A stretch of DNA of 64,000 bases, from contig VXBA01002399.1 of the NCBI GenBank assembly GCA_013399895.1, positions 327,729 to 391,728 on the forward strand, written 5' to 3'. Position 1 is the stretch's first letter. Every line of letters starts with the position of its first letter. Made by a program: the position numbers and the translations under genes. Positions 46,501 through 59,432 of this stretch are shown here, piece by piece. The notes beneath the pieces were generated by a model. The model saw nothing but the letters and a program-made list of their open reading frames with translations, did no database searches and was not told where the DNA came from. Source of the stretch: Serilophus lunatus (Eukaryota > Chordata > Aves > Passeriformes > Eurylaimidae).

Positions 46501-49500
46501 TGAAAATGTATTTTGTTCCTTTTTGCTGTTTTTGATATGCCAGAAAGGATAAATGTGATATTTCTTTCTCCTTCTAAGAGAAACAGAAAAGGACTACCCA
46601 TATGGGCTTAACTTTCAATCACCAGAGTGAGAAATGCAACAAATCTAAGACGCTTTTTTTTTTTGGATATCTCGGTATACATACAGGTCTGGGTGCAGAG
46701 CTCCAAACATATGCAAACACTGGCTTGTGTATCTTATAATCAAAGCAGTTGTGGCACTGCAGGTGGTTGTGTATGGAGGTTTTGGCTGTCACAGCTGCCT
46801 GCCATCAAATAATTGTGCACTGCAATAACTACGCTAGTGTCTGCATGCATTTGAAGCACTGTTCCTGAATGCAGAAAACAGTGCTAAGTAGACTTCATCT
46901 GTGCTGATCCAAGACTATGCGGCATTGAATGTAATGACACTAAGGATAGATGATATAGGACTGATCTACTACAAAACACTGAATGTGAAAAAAAATCACT
47001 CCAAATCTTTCTTTCAGTTTATGGAAAGTATTTACATTAGCAATTACAGCAAGTGCCTGATTTAGGTAGCAACAGAGTAAGAAAATAGTCCATTTTAGAG
47101 GGCTGCATGGAAAGAGAACAATTAGAAATAGAAGTTAATATGAAAAAAACCCAACTCAAACCACTCAGCAGATACACCCAGACCATTTAAATTAGACATG
47201 TATTTATTTGTATAATTTCTCACATTTTTTGGCCATTAACATAACTTGTACAATTATTGCTTTGGACATTCAATTTCACTACAGGTAATAATGCTATATT
47301 ATTAATTTAAAAGAGAATACTTCAAAGATTTCTTATATTTTTTCTGGTATATTAATGTTGAGATATCAGAAGAAAATAGTCTTTGTTTTAAAGAAATTCC
47401 AAATGGCGATAGGAAGACACAGATGCCTTAATTCCAGGCAGTGGAATGAAGCCCTAAATAGATAAAGGAGTAGAGATGACAGAAAGAAATTTATGTCTTG
47501 TATAGAAGTCCAAGATAAAGGTGTGAGAATCACTGCAGTCTTCCTGTGTTTTGACAAAAATGTGCAATTTTGAAAAGGCAAGAATTTTGTTCTGACCAGC
47601 AGCAGGGAAACCACAGGGTGACAAGAACCATTTGTCACACAGAAATTGTGAGATATTTTTGAATATAGATTTTTAATTAAAACTGCTGCTCTTACCCTAC
47701 TGCTGCTGGAAGCCATAAAGGTGACAAATTAGCTTTCTTGCAATCCAAACAGGATGGGTGCTAACAGTTAGAGATTGTGAAGCAGTATTAAGTCTGTAAG
47801 AAATCTGGTTTATGGTTTTGCATAAGGATCCATGTAAATGATCCTGTTTTTTAACACAGCTATCGCAGTTCTCAGAAATACTGTGATGAATAAGCCAGCA
47901 AGGCTTGCAGTTACCCATATACTTATAGATTTGGCTCAAACTTACAGTGATAATATAAGCATAGGCCCTGGTTAGCTCTGTACTGAGGTTTGTGCTGGCA
48001 AATGCCTGTTGAGCTCATAGTTTCACTGGGGCTTGGCAGGGGAAAAGTCATGCTCTGGAACTTGCTCCTCAGCTGAATTATGCTGCCCTGGGGGTCTCAC
48101 GGGGCTCTCCAAAAAAAGCATTGTCCAAGGTGGGCAAGGGCAGGAAAATAGCTCCAGTCTGCTGCTGCTGGGTATTGCTCAGTGGAGAGGAGAATCTGCT
48201 CCTCAACACCGAGGTTTGCCACTGCACTCCTTGAGTTGTTATTGCATACAGTTTCACAATCAAAGTGGGAGCCAAAGAGTAAGGTGGTCCTGTCAGAGGT
48301 TACAGAACAAATCAGTGCAGGAGATTGAAACACACTTACTCTTCAGTAGGAGTTTATTGATTTTTTAACTGCAGGGCACATTTGGCTGCTGAAAGAGTCA
48401 TAGGGCTCAAATGAGATATGAGAACAAATAATTCACACCGGACCTCAAAGACGAGTAATTTTGGCTATGCATCTTACCACCCTTAAAATTTCTTTTCTCA
48501 ATTATTTTAATGGAAGATGATAAGAAGTGATGTAGAGGTTAAAAAAAAAAAAAGGAATGGTATTTTGTCTTCAGCAGTGGAACATAGATTGTGAAGGAAT
48601 GCAGAAAAATAACCTGTGATCATCCACTGAAATATGAAGGGTGTCAGCATGTTGCCTAAACATAGACATCTCAGCTTTCTTGGGTATCTCACCTGGTCTT
48701 CATCTGCCTTTCCAGGGTAAAGAACAACTCCCATGAGTCCCCTGTCTTCTCTTTTGGTCTTGTTTATAATTTCAGAAATGTATGTAAATGGAAATAAAGC
48801 TGCACTCAAGGAATGATGCTCTGTTACAGTGAAGGCTGTTTCAGGTCTATAAACCAGCTGGATTTGATATCATAGTGTAGTTAGTTCTCATTATTGGTTA
48901 TGTCTACACTTCCTGTGCTTTGGGATTTAAGTGATCACTCTTGAGCTCACTTGAACTTTCATGAACAATAGTGCAAGCAAAATTCAAATTGATAGAAAAA
49001 ATACTTCCTTTATTTTAGTTCATCTGTAATGTTCGTGGGTCAGAAGGGTCTTGGAAATGGATTGGTGCAGCTGGTCTGCTTGGAAAAAAAGAAGATTTGA
49101 TCAGTAGACTGAGTTACTGATGATAACATCTGGAGAAAAAAAGGCTTTCTTTCTCCAGAAACTATTAATCCCTGTTTCAAACTAATCTCTTTCTCAGAGG
49201 CCTAATATGTTTGGGGAACTGTATAACTGAAGGAACTGAGTTGGAAATGAGACATCTTCCCTTTTTGTTTAAATTTAAATTATGCCTAAAGAACTAGGCA
49301 GAAATGGGAAACAGTTAAATTTCAGTAATTAAGTGACTCACAGCTTATAATGTGGGGTCTTTCTCTGACCCTCCAGAGGACAAAGCCCCCATTACAGTGT
49401 CAATGGGACTGCTAGGAGCCCAACATCTGAGACAGGCTTCTCAGCCATATTGCCAGAACACCTTAGCCACAGAGAAGTGATTTTGGCCTTGTGAATTAAG

Positions 49501-52500
49501 GGTAAACTGTTGTCTAAACCATGGGCAGGCATTTTAACACCTTGACAGGTTGTAGATACTGTTATTAAATAAAGCACCTTCCAAAAAATAAGCTTTGGAG
49601 AACATGACAAGATTTTTAAAATTTTGGAATTTCCAGGAGTCAGCGGGAATGTGTAATTTCATCTGAATTGGGGTCAAGATCTTACTGTGTTGAGATTATA
49701 TTATTAAAAATAGAATTTCTGCATCTCAAGAGCCACAGGATATGTCTCTGCCAGAGGATAGCCTTCTCTTCTGCCATACAGAACAGTAGAGCTTATTTTT
49801 GCTTGTCTGGAGTCTTCCCCAAACACAGCTGAGCACCATTCCATCCTGCTGGGGTCTGTTACCAAAAATTGTCCCATCAGCTCCTGCTGTCAGGAAGGAG
49901 AAAATGTAGGTCAGCATCTTTCTCTTTGATCTGTGGAATGCAGAGTTGCTCCCTTCTGCTGACAAGAGAGTAATGCCTACATAGAGAATCATGTGTCATT
50001 CTAGTCTTCTTTAATTAACTGAGAATTTTCAATGTAAGGGAAGTGTTCTGAAATTGTTATAACAAGGGATCCAACCCACAGTAAGTACCTTTTCCCTGGA
50101 ACCCAGTATCACATAGTCAGAAATACAAATACCATTAATTCTGAATAACTGCTGCTTGTGTAAATTGTGGTACTTCAATTTTTTTGCTTTCATTATGTAT
50201 ATTTGGAGGTGGACATCACTTTCCTATAAAAATCTATGTTGATCTCCAGAGTAAATGCTCTGTTGTGTTAGTTGCCCATTTAAAATGTCTGTGGTCTTGT
50301 ATTTCTTCTTTTGGGTATGCCTGTGTAAGGATCTGTCTAAAAATATGAGAAAACTAAAACCTGTGATTTTTAGACTTTTGGCAGCATTATGGCTTGGAGT
50401 GAGAACATAATGCAGTGGTGTGAAATTACTGATTTGAGATGTACAAAACTATAACTAATGTGCTCTTGGTTATGTACACATCTATATGTATGCACGTATG
50501 TAGGTATATATATAGAAATGAATATATATCGCATGGCACTGAATGGCTTCTATAGACAGTCTCCCAAAGAGGCAGTTTATGAAAGACTGCTCCTAATAAG
50601 TCGTCATTGGTGCAGGTCCACACAGAGCTGGAAGGAGTGTTGGCCATGGTACCCTGTGAGTTTTCTGCCCACCTGTCACAGTTCTTCTGTTTTGGGTCAT
50701 GGAGCTGGCATGAAGTTTCCTTAGCTATCTCACCAACACTTGTCCAAATAATGCATATTCACCTCTACAGGTATCAGCAGAGCCATAGAAACTTACTCAT
50801 TGGGTCAGTGTCATATACTGTCTCAAAGTCTCTGAGAGTAACAAGTACAGAAAATCACTTTGTGCAGTCTTAGCATTCAGAACAGATAATCCATGTGAGT
50901 TTTGGAAGTTCTGCTTCATTCTGTCACAGATCTACATTTGTGTGAAACACATGTCTGGATCTCACTTGAAATTAGGAAGAGTTTGGAATTCAGGCATCAC
51001 TTCAGCTGTTCTCTCTGTATCTCTGTATTTTTGGCATAGCGATACATGTTCCAAACTCTCCTCCTAGACTCCTGTCTCTGAAAAATTGCCACTCGAAAAA
51101 ACTGCTATATCTTCCCTAATTGTGAAGGATCAGCATGGAGAAGCAGATATGAGCTGTTGATGTGAGTGGTACGTACAGCCACTTGATGCAGGAGGTCCTT
51201 AGTTGACACCTCTGTTAACCTCATCATCATAACTTCACTAATGTTACCTGGAGGATAAAGGCTATCAGAAGTTCAGTGAGGAGGAGAGAGGATAGGTGTA
51301 TGCCTCCAAGAGTCTCATGAGAGATTGTGTTGGTTCTACCTTCTTAGGCACAAGCCAGGTCTGAGACACAGATCTCCCACTCTTACAAGCACCATGCATT
51401 TATGAACTTTTTCTAGACACACCAGATGTGTGAAACTGGGTCATGCTGAGCAGTTAGAAGGGTGAGATGGAGAGAAGGACAAGTTTGTTTTAGAAAAGCC
51501 TTTGTTTCAGCTTGGATCTCAAATTAGAAGAGGAAGGTCAGCCTTCCTAGAAGTTTATGATCCACCTGAAAGTTTGCTCATCTAAAGATCCTCGGGTTTG
51601 GCTACAGCTCTGAAGTAGTTGTGAGTTCAAAGCTGACCATGATAAAGAAGATGCTGCATTTTCCTGACAGACTGTCTTTATATAGTCTTTGTGTAGTCCT
51701 CCAGCAAACAACCTGCCCCATGGACCTGGCATCTGAAATAATATTATTTTCACTTCAGCAGAGCTCTAAAACTAACTCATAACTTAGAATAATGATAAAA
51801 CACTATTGTTTTTCTTATGTTAGTTATTAACAAAGAATATTTTCACTGGAGGTTTATTTTGCCAAAAACCTCTGAAATTAATTGCATCAATGAATTATAA
51901 TATATATATAACGCTTTCTATATAAAATATTTGATAGGGAATTAAAAAATAACAAGGCAGCAAATCTTAAAGAAATCACTCTCTTTGATTGGATTTGAGA
52001 CTTCCCCAGGTGACTCAGTTGATTTGTCAGGAAATGTGAATTTTAAAACCAAGCCAACAAAAAGCAGAGTACACCCTGAACCTAAACCAAAAGCCATGCC
52101 TGAAAGTTTAACATACCAAGTTTTAGCATATTCTCAGCTATGACTGATTGAGGTTTTTGCTGTTCTGCAGTGCTCAGAGGTCTTTTCTAATTAATATCAA
52201 ACACCATGGAACAGAGGGAAATACATTAAAAAGGAAATTACTAAATTTTCCCTCAGCCGTTATTGCTGGATGTGCCATATTTTTGACTACTGATTATTAA
52301 TAGAATTCTGCACCATAATTCCAATGTTGCTCTATTACATATCTTAAGAGGCAAAAATGGTCTGGAAATAAGAGCTGAGGTCTGGGCTGCATGATTATTC
52401 ATCAATCTCTTCCACAGTGTGACCTTGGGAGGCTACCTCAATTTCCCCATCCCTCAGTTAAGCTAATAATCTCTTACTTTCCATGGCTGCTATGAGGTTC

Positions 52501-54132
52501 AATTAATAACTCAGATTTGTCTCAGGTCTGCACTTACTTTTTGCGTGCAGTGGACTCAAGTGCATACCTCCTGTCATACAATGTTTGGGAAGGGAAGTTT
52601 CAGCATCAGAAAGGAAATCTACCCAATTCCTGTAGGCTTGAGGGCAAGAGAAGAGACTGAGTTGAATCAAGAAGTTTCCTATGCAGAAAGTCAGAAAAGT
52701 GATGAGCACTTCCTGGCAGCAGTCCCAGTAGCTGAGCACCCAGTAAGAGCAGGAACCTGTCTGGCACTGGAGATGAATGCTTTTCTCTTTGTGAAACCTC
52801 AACAAGGCATAATGCAAAATATCTACAGTGAAAGGACACCCACATGCAAAATGTATCATAGAGTGAGAAGTATGGAAGAGAAAGGAGAAACGTAAAGGAT
52901 ATCTTTTCAACTATGGGCAAATAATCAGCAGTTTTACGAAATGTGCAATTCTCTGAGCACCTGCAAACATCAGAAAATTTGTTCCTGAAAGCACTGCTGT
53001 CCTAAAACAGTAACTGCAACTCTTTTTAACAGATAAAAAGCAAGAATCGGTTTCTGATAACCAGTATCTAGTTTTGAGGATAGAGGTACACAGGAGACTG
53101 GAGTCATGGCCAGAATCCAAGCACTTCATTATGTTGTGCCATTTCCTAAGTAAGAGGCAATTAAAATGCAGGAACTTGTGCTGTTCCACTGCAGTGTAGC
53201 CATTAAGCTTCAGTTTGCACATTAGGGTCCTATTTGGCAAACAGAATATTTGCACTAGTTGCTTAAAAAAACCACCACAATACCATACACATGCCCTGAA
53301 TGCCCAGTGTGACACTTTGGAAAGTTTGTGTGTCTTAAAATTGAGCTCTGGTGAATTTATGAAGGCCTTGTATCTATAATATCATGAGCCAGGTTTATAG
53401 TTAAAAGTACATTATTGGTATTATACTATTAATATAATAACAAAGCATTCATGGTGTGGCCACCAGTAGAGTTGCCACCCAAAATGAAATAAAAACATGA
53501 GTAGAGTTTTTCTATGGCACCTAATCTTCAGATAGTGGTAGTGTAGGTTCAGTGAACATGGAATCAGCAGTTTCCTAACAGATCACTGTCTCCAGATTTA
53601 GGTTGGAAAGACTGACACAAAAAATGGAGAGTGTTAACCTGCATAATCTATGATTCAAGTGCAAGCACTATAGAATCGTGGGAAAGATGCAGTACAGGAA
53701 AATGGCAGGGCTCTGAAGATTCTTTTGTGAGATGGCATTTAGACCATGGAAAAGTCCTAGTAGAAAAGAAGGAATGAAGAAAGAATGTGCAAAAACTTTC
53801 TTTTACATGCCCAGAATCTGGAACAATGACAGAACATATGCAGTAATATAAGCAAGGCAAAGGGAAGTTGGACAAGGTCTGAGAAAAAGTAGCATGACCA
53901 TGAGAAGATTGAGCCAGAGATACAAAGAAAAGGGACTTTCAAACCAAAATTCCCAGAAATGCTCAAGACAGGTGAGGATGCTCTGGTAAGTACGTACACA
54001 AGAATTCTTCAGGCTGATCTTTTATCTTATTTGATGGCAAAACCAGTTTGGAATTGTAGAGATTCACTAGTTAAACAGCATCCTCATACTTTCTCACATA
54101 ACCCAGTGCCATCGTCTTTGCTCTCTTCTTCT
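40563..54132. other. Long stretch without recognisable gene or repeat
   Basis: About 13.5 kb in which I find no CR1, SINE or LTR signature, unusual next to the repeat-rich flanks. The longest ATG frames are a minus-strand frame of 143 codons (44927-45358) and one of 135 codons (52503-52910); both overlap open frames on the other strand and match nothing I know. A T run lies at 45797-45811, an imperfect 17-base repeat with the core TACACATGTTCC lies at 45096-45125, and AT-dinucleotide patches lie near 50500 and 51898. The patch at 45500-45780 is rich in homeodomain-like TAAT sites and has an octamer ATTTGCAT. Confidence 0.4.
45500..45780. promoter_or_regulatory. Possible conserved non-coding element (speculative)
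   Basis: A perfect POU octamer ATTTGCAT occurs at 45569-45576, with TAATTA and TAATTG cores, AATTACC and TTAATCTAATAA within about 200 bases, no repeat signature, and no long ORF. Clusters like this are common in bird/mammal developmental enhancers, but single sites are expected by chance in AT-rich DNA. Confidence 0.15.
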
Positions 54133-54341
54133 CATCAGGAAGAATTTCTCCACTTGAAAGGGTTGTCAAGCAGTGGAACAGGGTGCCCAGGAAGGCAGTG
54201 GAGTTATCACCCCTGTAGGTGTTCAAGAAATAACTGGACATGGCACTTAGTGCTATGGTTTAGTTGACATGGCAGTATTTGGTCAAAGGTTGCACTCAAT
54301 GATCTTGGAGGTGTTTTCCAATCTTAGTGATTCTATGATTT
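54133..54341 (+). mobile_element. CR1 LINE 3' end
   Basis: 'AAGGGTTGTCAAGCAGTGGA' near 54158, 'CAGGGTGCCCAGGAAGGCAG' near 54180, 'CTGGACATGGCACTTAGTGC' near 54234, and the ending 'CTTAGTGATTCTATGATT' near 54323 define the 3' end of a bird CR1 in plus orientation. The final ATTCTATGATT is the hallmark microsatellite-like CR1 terminus. It is 5'-truncated to about 210 bases. Confidence 0.92.
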
Positions 54342-54860
54342 CTGACCTCACCCACTTCTTTTATTTTTGCAGAGGCTCAGATACACTCTGAACTTTGTGG
54401 CTTCCTTTCCTTACTTAATACCTTTTCCCAAAGAATGAGATTAAAGATGAAGTACAGGAAGGAGAGCTTTGAGTAATGGAGTTGGAGCAGTGGATTATTT
54501 CAAGATAGAAGTGATGAGACCAAGAGACAGATGCTCCAAACTCTCCCACCTCCTGCATAAGGCAGCAGACGGACTCTACATGGGAGAGGTCCACAGTTGC
54601 AGCTGATGCTTACTCAGTCTTAGGAGGACATCAAAATCCTTCTGTGTTCTGTGTCCACAAAAGATTAGCCAGCACTTTAATATATAATATTTAGGCCTCT
54701 TTAGGTATTTTTTTTTCCTGGAGTGCAGAAGTAGAGGAAATGTATTGACTGGAGTCTTTGTCTTCAAACATTCAAAGCTTCATCATTCCATGCAGCCAAT
54801 CTGCAACAGGCCAGTTGTTATTTAGTTTTATGAGCCTCTTTTAGATGTGAGTGGGAGTTT

Positions 54861-54929
54861 ACATAGAATCATAGACTCATTTACATTGGAAAAGACCTTT
54901 CAGGTGATCAAGTTCATCTGTTAACCAAA
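54861..54929 (-). mobile_element. CR1 tail, very short copy
   Basis: 'ACATAGAATCATAGACTC', 'TTGGAAAAGACCTTTCAGG' and 'GATCAAGTTCATCTGTTAACC' mark a minus-orientation CR1 3' end of only about 70 bases. A second, separate CR1 3' end begins immediately after it at about 54930. Confidence 0.85.
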
Positions 54930-55272
54930 GACACATAGAATTAACAAGGTTGGAAAAGACCATAAAGATCATCAAGTCCAACCTCTTACCTACCTTAACA
55001 ACCTATCCAACACCAATCCATCATCTAAACCATCTAAACCATGTCACTAAGTTCATCATCCAACCCACCCTTAAAGACATCCAGGACAGTGATTCCTCCA
55101 CCTCCCTGGGAAGCCCATTCCAAGGGGAAATCACTCTCTCTGTGAAAAAGTGTCTCCTGATATCCAACCTAAACATCCCCTGATGCAGCCTAAGACTGTG
55201 TCCTCTCGTCCTGTCACTGGGAGCCTGAGAGAAGAGACTGACCCTCACCTGACTACAGCCTTCTTTTGCAAA
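54930..55272 (-). mobile_element. CR1 LINE 3' part
   Basis: Minus orientation. The 3' end is at the left (CACATAGAATTAACAAGG, then 'GATCATCAAGTCCAACC' near 54967). Then follow 'CCACCTCCCTGGGAAGCCCA' near 55098, 'GTGTCCTCTCGTCCTGTCAC' near 55198 and 'GACCCTCACCTGACTACAGC' near 55239. On the minus strand these translate to the ORF2 C-terminus, with 'FRLDIRRHFFTERV' and 'WNGLPREVEESL' readable in one frame. Less decayed than most copies here, so relatively young, but 5'-truncated and non-coding. Confidence 0.93.
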
Positions 55273-56867
55273 GACATTTCTTTGCATCTCATCTCATTTC
55301 TGATGCAGAATTGAATCTTCCAGGTAATCTTCTCAAATGATCAAATGGAGAGCATTAATTTTTACAACTCGGTCATTATTTTAAAAGCTTTCTCTGTTTC
55401 CTCCTAGAGTCCTTGTGCCGAATGTATAGAACTCTTGTAGATAATGGTTTATTTGAAGTCTGTATCTAGATTCATTTGAGACAGAAAAACAAGAGACTGT
55501 GTGGATATTATAACTTCAAAAAGGACAAGTCATAAGAGAAAAAAAGCTCCCAAAGTCAACACAACAGTAGTACTTTCAAAAAGTGTCTACCCACTCCTTT
55601 ACCACATCCAAAGAGAGGTGTTCAGGATCAGCAAGATGAAGATAGAGGACTTTGTCCACTCATATTAATCTAAACAGAAAAAGTCTATGACATCTAGGCT
55701 GTGTAAAGCCAAATTTTAGATCTATCATTGATGTCTATTCAAAGAGTTGTTGCTGCATTCCAGCGCAGGAGATTGCATGGTACATGGCAGCAGCTGTCCC
55801 CCTTCCAGTGCAATGCAATCAGAAAATGCCCAGGGTGATATTTAGTCAGCTATTAAATTCGATTTCATTTTCATAGTGCTGTATATTTGTGAGCTGGCTG
55901 AGTCCAGGGACATGAAAGAAACGGTGAGTGTTGAGCAGAGTTTTAACAGCTCAGCAGGGGAAGCTGGAATAACTTGTACCTGGGAAAGTACTGGACGGTG
56001 CCCGGTCTGTCCTTCCCAGCACCAAGCAGTGAGCAGTCTCACAAATGGTACAGCCATCTTCCCAACCCTGCTGGGCTGTAAGAACATAAAGCTGTTTAGG
56101 TGAATGACTTCAGAAAAACACAAAGTCAGAAAATTAATTTCAGATATCTCAAATGTAAGCATTGGGAACTGGGGTTCAGGAACACTGGAAAAAGTCCATT
56201 TGTGATTCAGAAGGCAGTGCAGGAAAGCTGAAGGCTGAAATTCTGGTGATGTTGGTATGGACAGCAAGACATCTCTGTAAATTCAGTGGTAAACAATTTC
56301 AGCCTAGACAAAGAACAAAGGGGGTGGTCCCAACAAGCATGGAGATGGCAGGAGAGCCTGCTCAGCATCCATTAGCTCTAATCTCTCTAACTGGATGTGC
56401 AGAGTCCTGTCATCTTTCTATCTCTAAATTAATTCAATTAAATGGGTCTAATGTTATATCAATTCACATATGACTCTATTCTGTTTCTGTTCTCAGTCCA
56501 AGTAAAACATGTTATTATAAGGAAGCTTTTGACTTTAGGAACCTTAGAATTCATAATTGTAATGATTTCCAGCTACTGTAGCTTTATCTTTCTCCTGAAC
56601 TATACAGAAAGGCTTTCTGTTTTTCTTAAACAGGTGTAAGAAAAGTACATGCAGGAATTCAACAGAAATGCTTGCACAGGAGTTCTGTGGATGTTTGAGG
56701 TCATGAGGAAGGTGCCAAAGTGCAACGAACATCTGTTGTGGTGAACACATCTCTGTTTCACAAATTTCAGAAGTCCTACTTAGAAAATAAGACATTTTTG
56801 GGAGTTCATTCTAGATTTGACCCTAGGATAGGAGTGATATCTTGCCTTCCCACTGATACAAGGCAAA
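55273..56867. other. Non-coding DNA
   Basis: No repeat recognised. A minus-strand ATG frame of 141 codons (55842-56267) overlaps open plus-strand frames, has no recognisable domain and is not accepted as a gene. Confidence 0.45.
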
Positions 56868-57279
56868 TTCTGTCCTATGAGAAGTGGCTGAGATCACTTG
56901 GTCTGTTCAGCCTGGAGGAGATTGAGGGGAGACCTCATTGCAGTTACAACTTCCTTATGAAGGGGAAAGGAAGGGCAAGCACTGATCTCTTCTTTGTGGC
57001 AACCAGTGACAGACCCTGAGGGAATGGCCTGAAGTTGTGTCAGGGGAGGTTTAGGTTGGATATTAGAAACCACCTAGAGAGTGGCTGGGCACTGGAACAG
57101 GCTCCCTAGGGAAGTGGTCACAGCACCAAGCCTGACAGAGTTCAAGAAGCATTTAGGTGATATTCTCAGGAACATGTTATGATGCTTGGGGATAGCCCTG
57201 TGCAGGGCCAGGAGTTGGCCTTGATGATCGTTGTGGGTCCCTTCTAACTCGGCATATTTTGTGATTCTGTGATTCTATC
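56868..57279 (+). mobile_element. CR1 LINE 3' part, a different subfamily
   Basis: 'TCAGCCTGGAGGAGATTGAG', 'GGAATGGCCTGAAGTTGTGT', 'GTTTAGGTTGGATATTAGAA', 'GGTCACAGCACCAAGCCTGA' and 'GATGATCGTTGTGGGTCCC', then the end GTGATTCTGTGATTCTAT near 57272, are CR1 3' sequence in plus orientation. The 3' UTR differs clearly from the copies at 54133 and 36671, so at least three CR1 subfamilies have been active in this locus. It is dead, with frameshifts and stops. Confidence 0.93.
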
Positions 57280-59075
57280 ATTTCACCATCGTTTGCATGT
57301 ATTATCTTGTGTTAGATGAAAGTCCAGCCCTCAGCCCAAGAGGAAAAACAAGATTTCTGGCATTCCCATACCTGAACTTAAGTCCTTCTGTCTTCAAAAA
57401 AACTGGTTTTGGAAGCTTTGTTCAACCAGAGTTGAGATTGTGAATGTTGTGTAAGGGAAAATTTGGCTTAACTGAAAAATAGTGGAAGTGAAAAAGGAGG
57501 GTCAAAAAGATCCCATATATACTTGCATCATCCTACTCTAATTCATCTAATCTGTCCGTCAAAACTGTCTTTCTCAGCTGTCAGTCTAAACATACCACTC
57601 ATCTCCATGGATATTAAGTTCCTCTGCACACTCTGTTATATTCAAGTTTTTCCCTTTCACCAGTGCAGCACAGTTTTTCTCTGTGGATGTTTCCTATTCT
57701 ACAGATATTCTTTGTCAGTAATGATATGCTGGTCTTGCTTTTCAGTCCCCTAGGAGCTGTCACTCCTTTTTGTCCATTTTGATGGAGAAAGACTTCAGAA
57801 CTGCAGGTCACAAAGTTGCTTGTGCCTTGAAAAACAAAATAATATCATAAACATTATAAAAAAAACCCATCATAAATGTCAGAGATGTTTTTATGTCTAC
57901 GCTATGTGTCTGTATCTAAATAGAACAAATATTTCTCTCCTCAAAACTCCACAGAAATAAAATTTGTTTCTGAATTCCAGTGCATTTTGTCTTCATTTGG
58001 GCATAAACTACTTGAAGAAAAAAGTGCTATTATGATACAGATCAGAGAGTGTTACTGATGGAGGAGAAATCATAAATAGTAGGATAATAATGGAAAAATT
58101 AAGAAATGAAATTTTGGTACCTGAAAAAGCCTTTACTCCACCCAATGAATACTTTTGCTTCTCCACACACTAGTTATATATTTTAGATAAAAATAGGAAA
58201 AATAGAAGTTGAATAGTGAAACCTGAATATTTTTCCTTACAGAGCTGATTCGGAATTAAATACTTTACAACTGCATAATTCTATAAAAATATATGTTATA
58301 TATTCCAACAAAAATGATCTAAATCTAATTGTGAAAGGATCTGCAAATCATATAATTTCCTTTTTTCTCAAAGAAAGGGCACTAAACCTTGCATTCTTCC
58401 TTTTACAGTTAGAAATATAAGGCCCCTTTGCTGGGGAAGTTGTTGAGTGTGGCTGGGATGATTATAAAGCACAGTTTCTGTTGCGGTATCCAATGGGAAC
58501 ACAATAACTTCAGTGCTTTAGCTTCCCATTCACTAAAATTTATGGCATCTTGCAAAATTCAGCTTGTGCTGGGTGAAGAGGTTCAGCTCAGTTAATAAAT
58601 ACTGTTCTTAGTTTATCCAAATAGTGCACTGAAATTTATGTCATTGAAGCACATCAGGTATGATAACAACATATTCTGTTCCTAATGAACTTGTTTAAAA
58701 CAATAAAATGGGTCTTAGAAAACTTATATTTTCCATGCTAGGCCTGTTATTGTGTGAAAAAGATATCAGCACTAAAACGACACAGGCAAGGTGCAGGGCT
58801 AATCTGCACAATTCAGTGGTTCTTTTGCCTCCATCAGTTGGAACTGACATAAAACCATGACAAGCTGCTGCTTTGGAGAGATAGGTCTTTATGGTCCTGA
58901 TTAATGGACCTTAGAATGCTCTTCCTCTAAAAAATGCTGGACTAAACAACATGTCCAGCTATAGCTGTCAGAGGAGATAGGATCCCTGTACAAGAAATTA
59001 AAAAATGAAGGGGTTATGGGTGCACTGTTTGCCCATGAGACCAGTGATAAGCGGCATTTCTCAGAGGTTGGCTGG
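57280..59075. other. AT-rich non-coding DNA
   Basis: No gene or repeat recognised. Short chance ORFs only. Confidence 0.5.
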
Positions 59076-59432
59076 CTTCGTTCATGACACTGTGCGATCC
59101 AGCGCGCACTCAGCAAGTTTGCCACTATCACCAAGCTGCGTGGTGCAGTCGACACTCTGGAGAGAAGGGATGCCATCCAGAGGGACCAGGACAGACTTGA
59201 AATGTGAGCATGTGTGACCTCATGATGTTCAAGACATCCAACTGCAAGATCCTGTGCTGGGGTCAAGGTAATGCCAAGCAGAAATACAGGCTGAACAGAG
59301 AATGGATTGAGAGCGGCCCTGAGGAGAACTTGGGAGGGATAGTTGATGAGGAACTGGCAATGTGTGCTTGCATCCCAGAAAGCCAACCGTGTACATCAAA
59401 AAGAACATGACCAGCATGTCAAGAGAGGTTCC
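59076..59432 (+). mobile_element. CR1 LINE internal ORF2 fragment
   Basis: 'ACTCAGCAAGTTTGCCACTA' near 59108, 'GGGATGCCATCCAGAGGGAC' near 59168, 'GAATGGATTGAGAGCGGCCC' near 59301 and 'AGAAAGCCAACCGTGTACAT' near 59378 follow the order of the CR1 reverse-transcriptase region just after the catalytic site. In the plus frame AVDTLERRDAIQRDQDRL-like residues are readable. The catalytic Asp pair is lost (the codons read ATI in place of the usual DDT). The fragment lacks both the 5' part and the 3' end, which is unusual for CR1, since truncation is normally only 5'. A deletion probably removed its 3' part. Confidence 0.88.
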
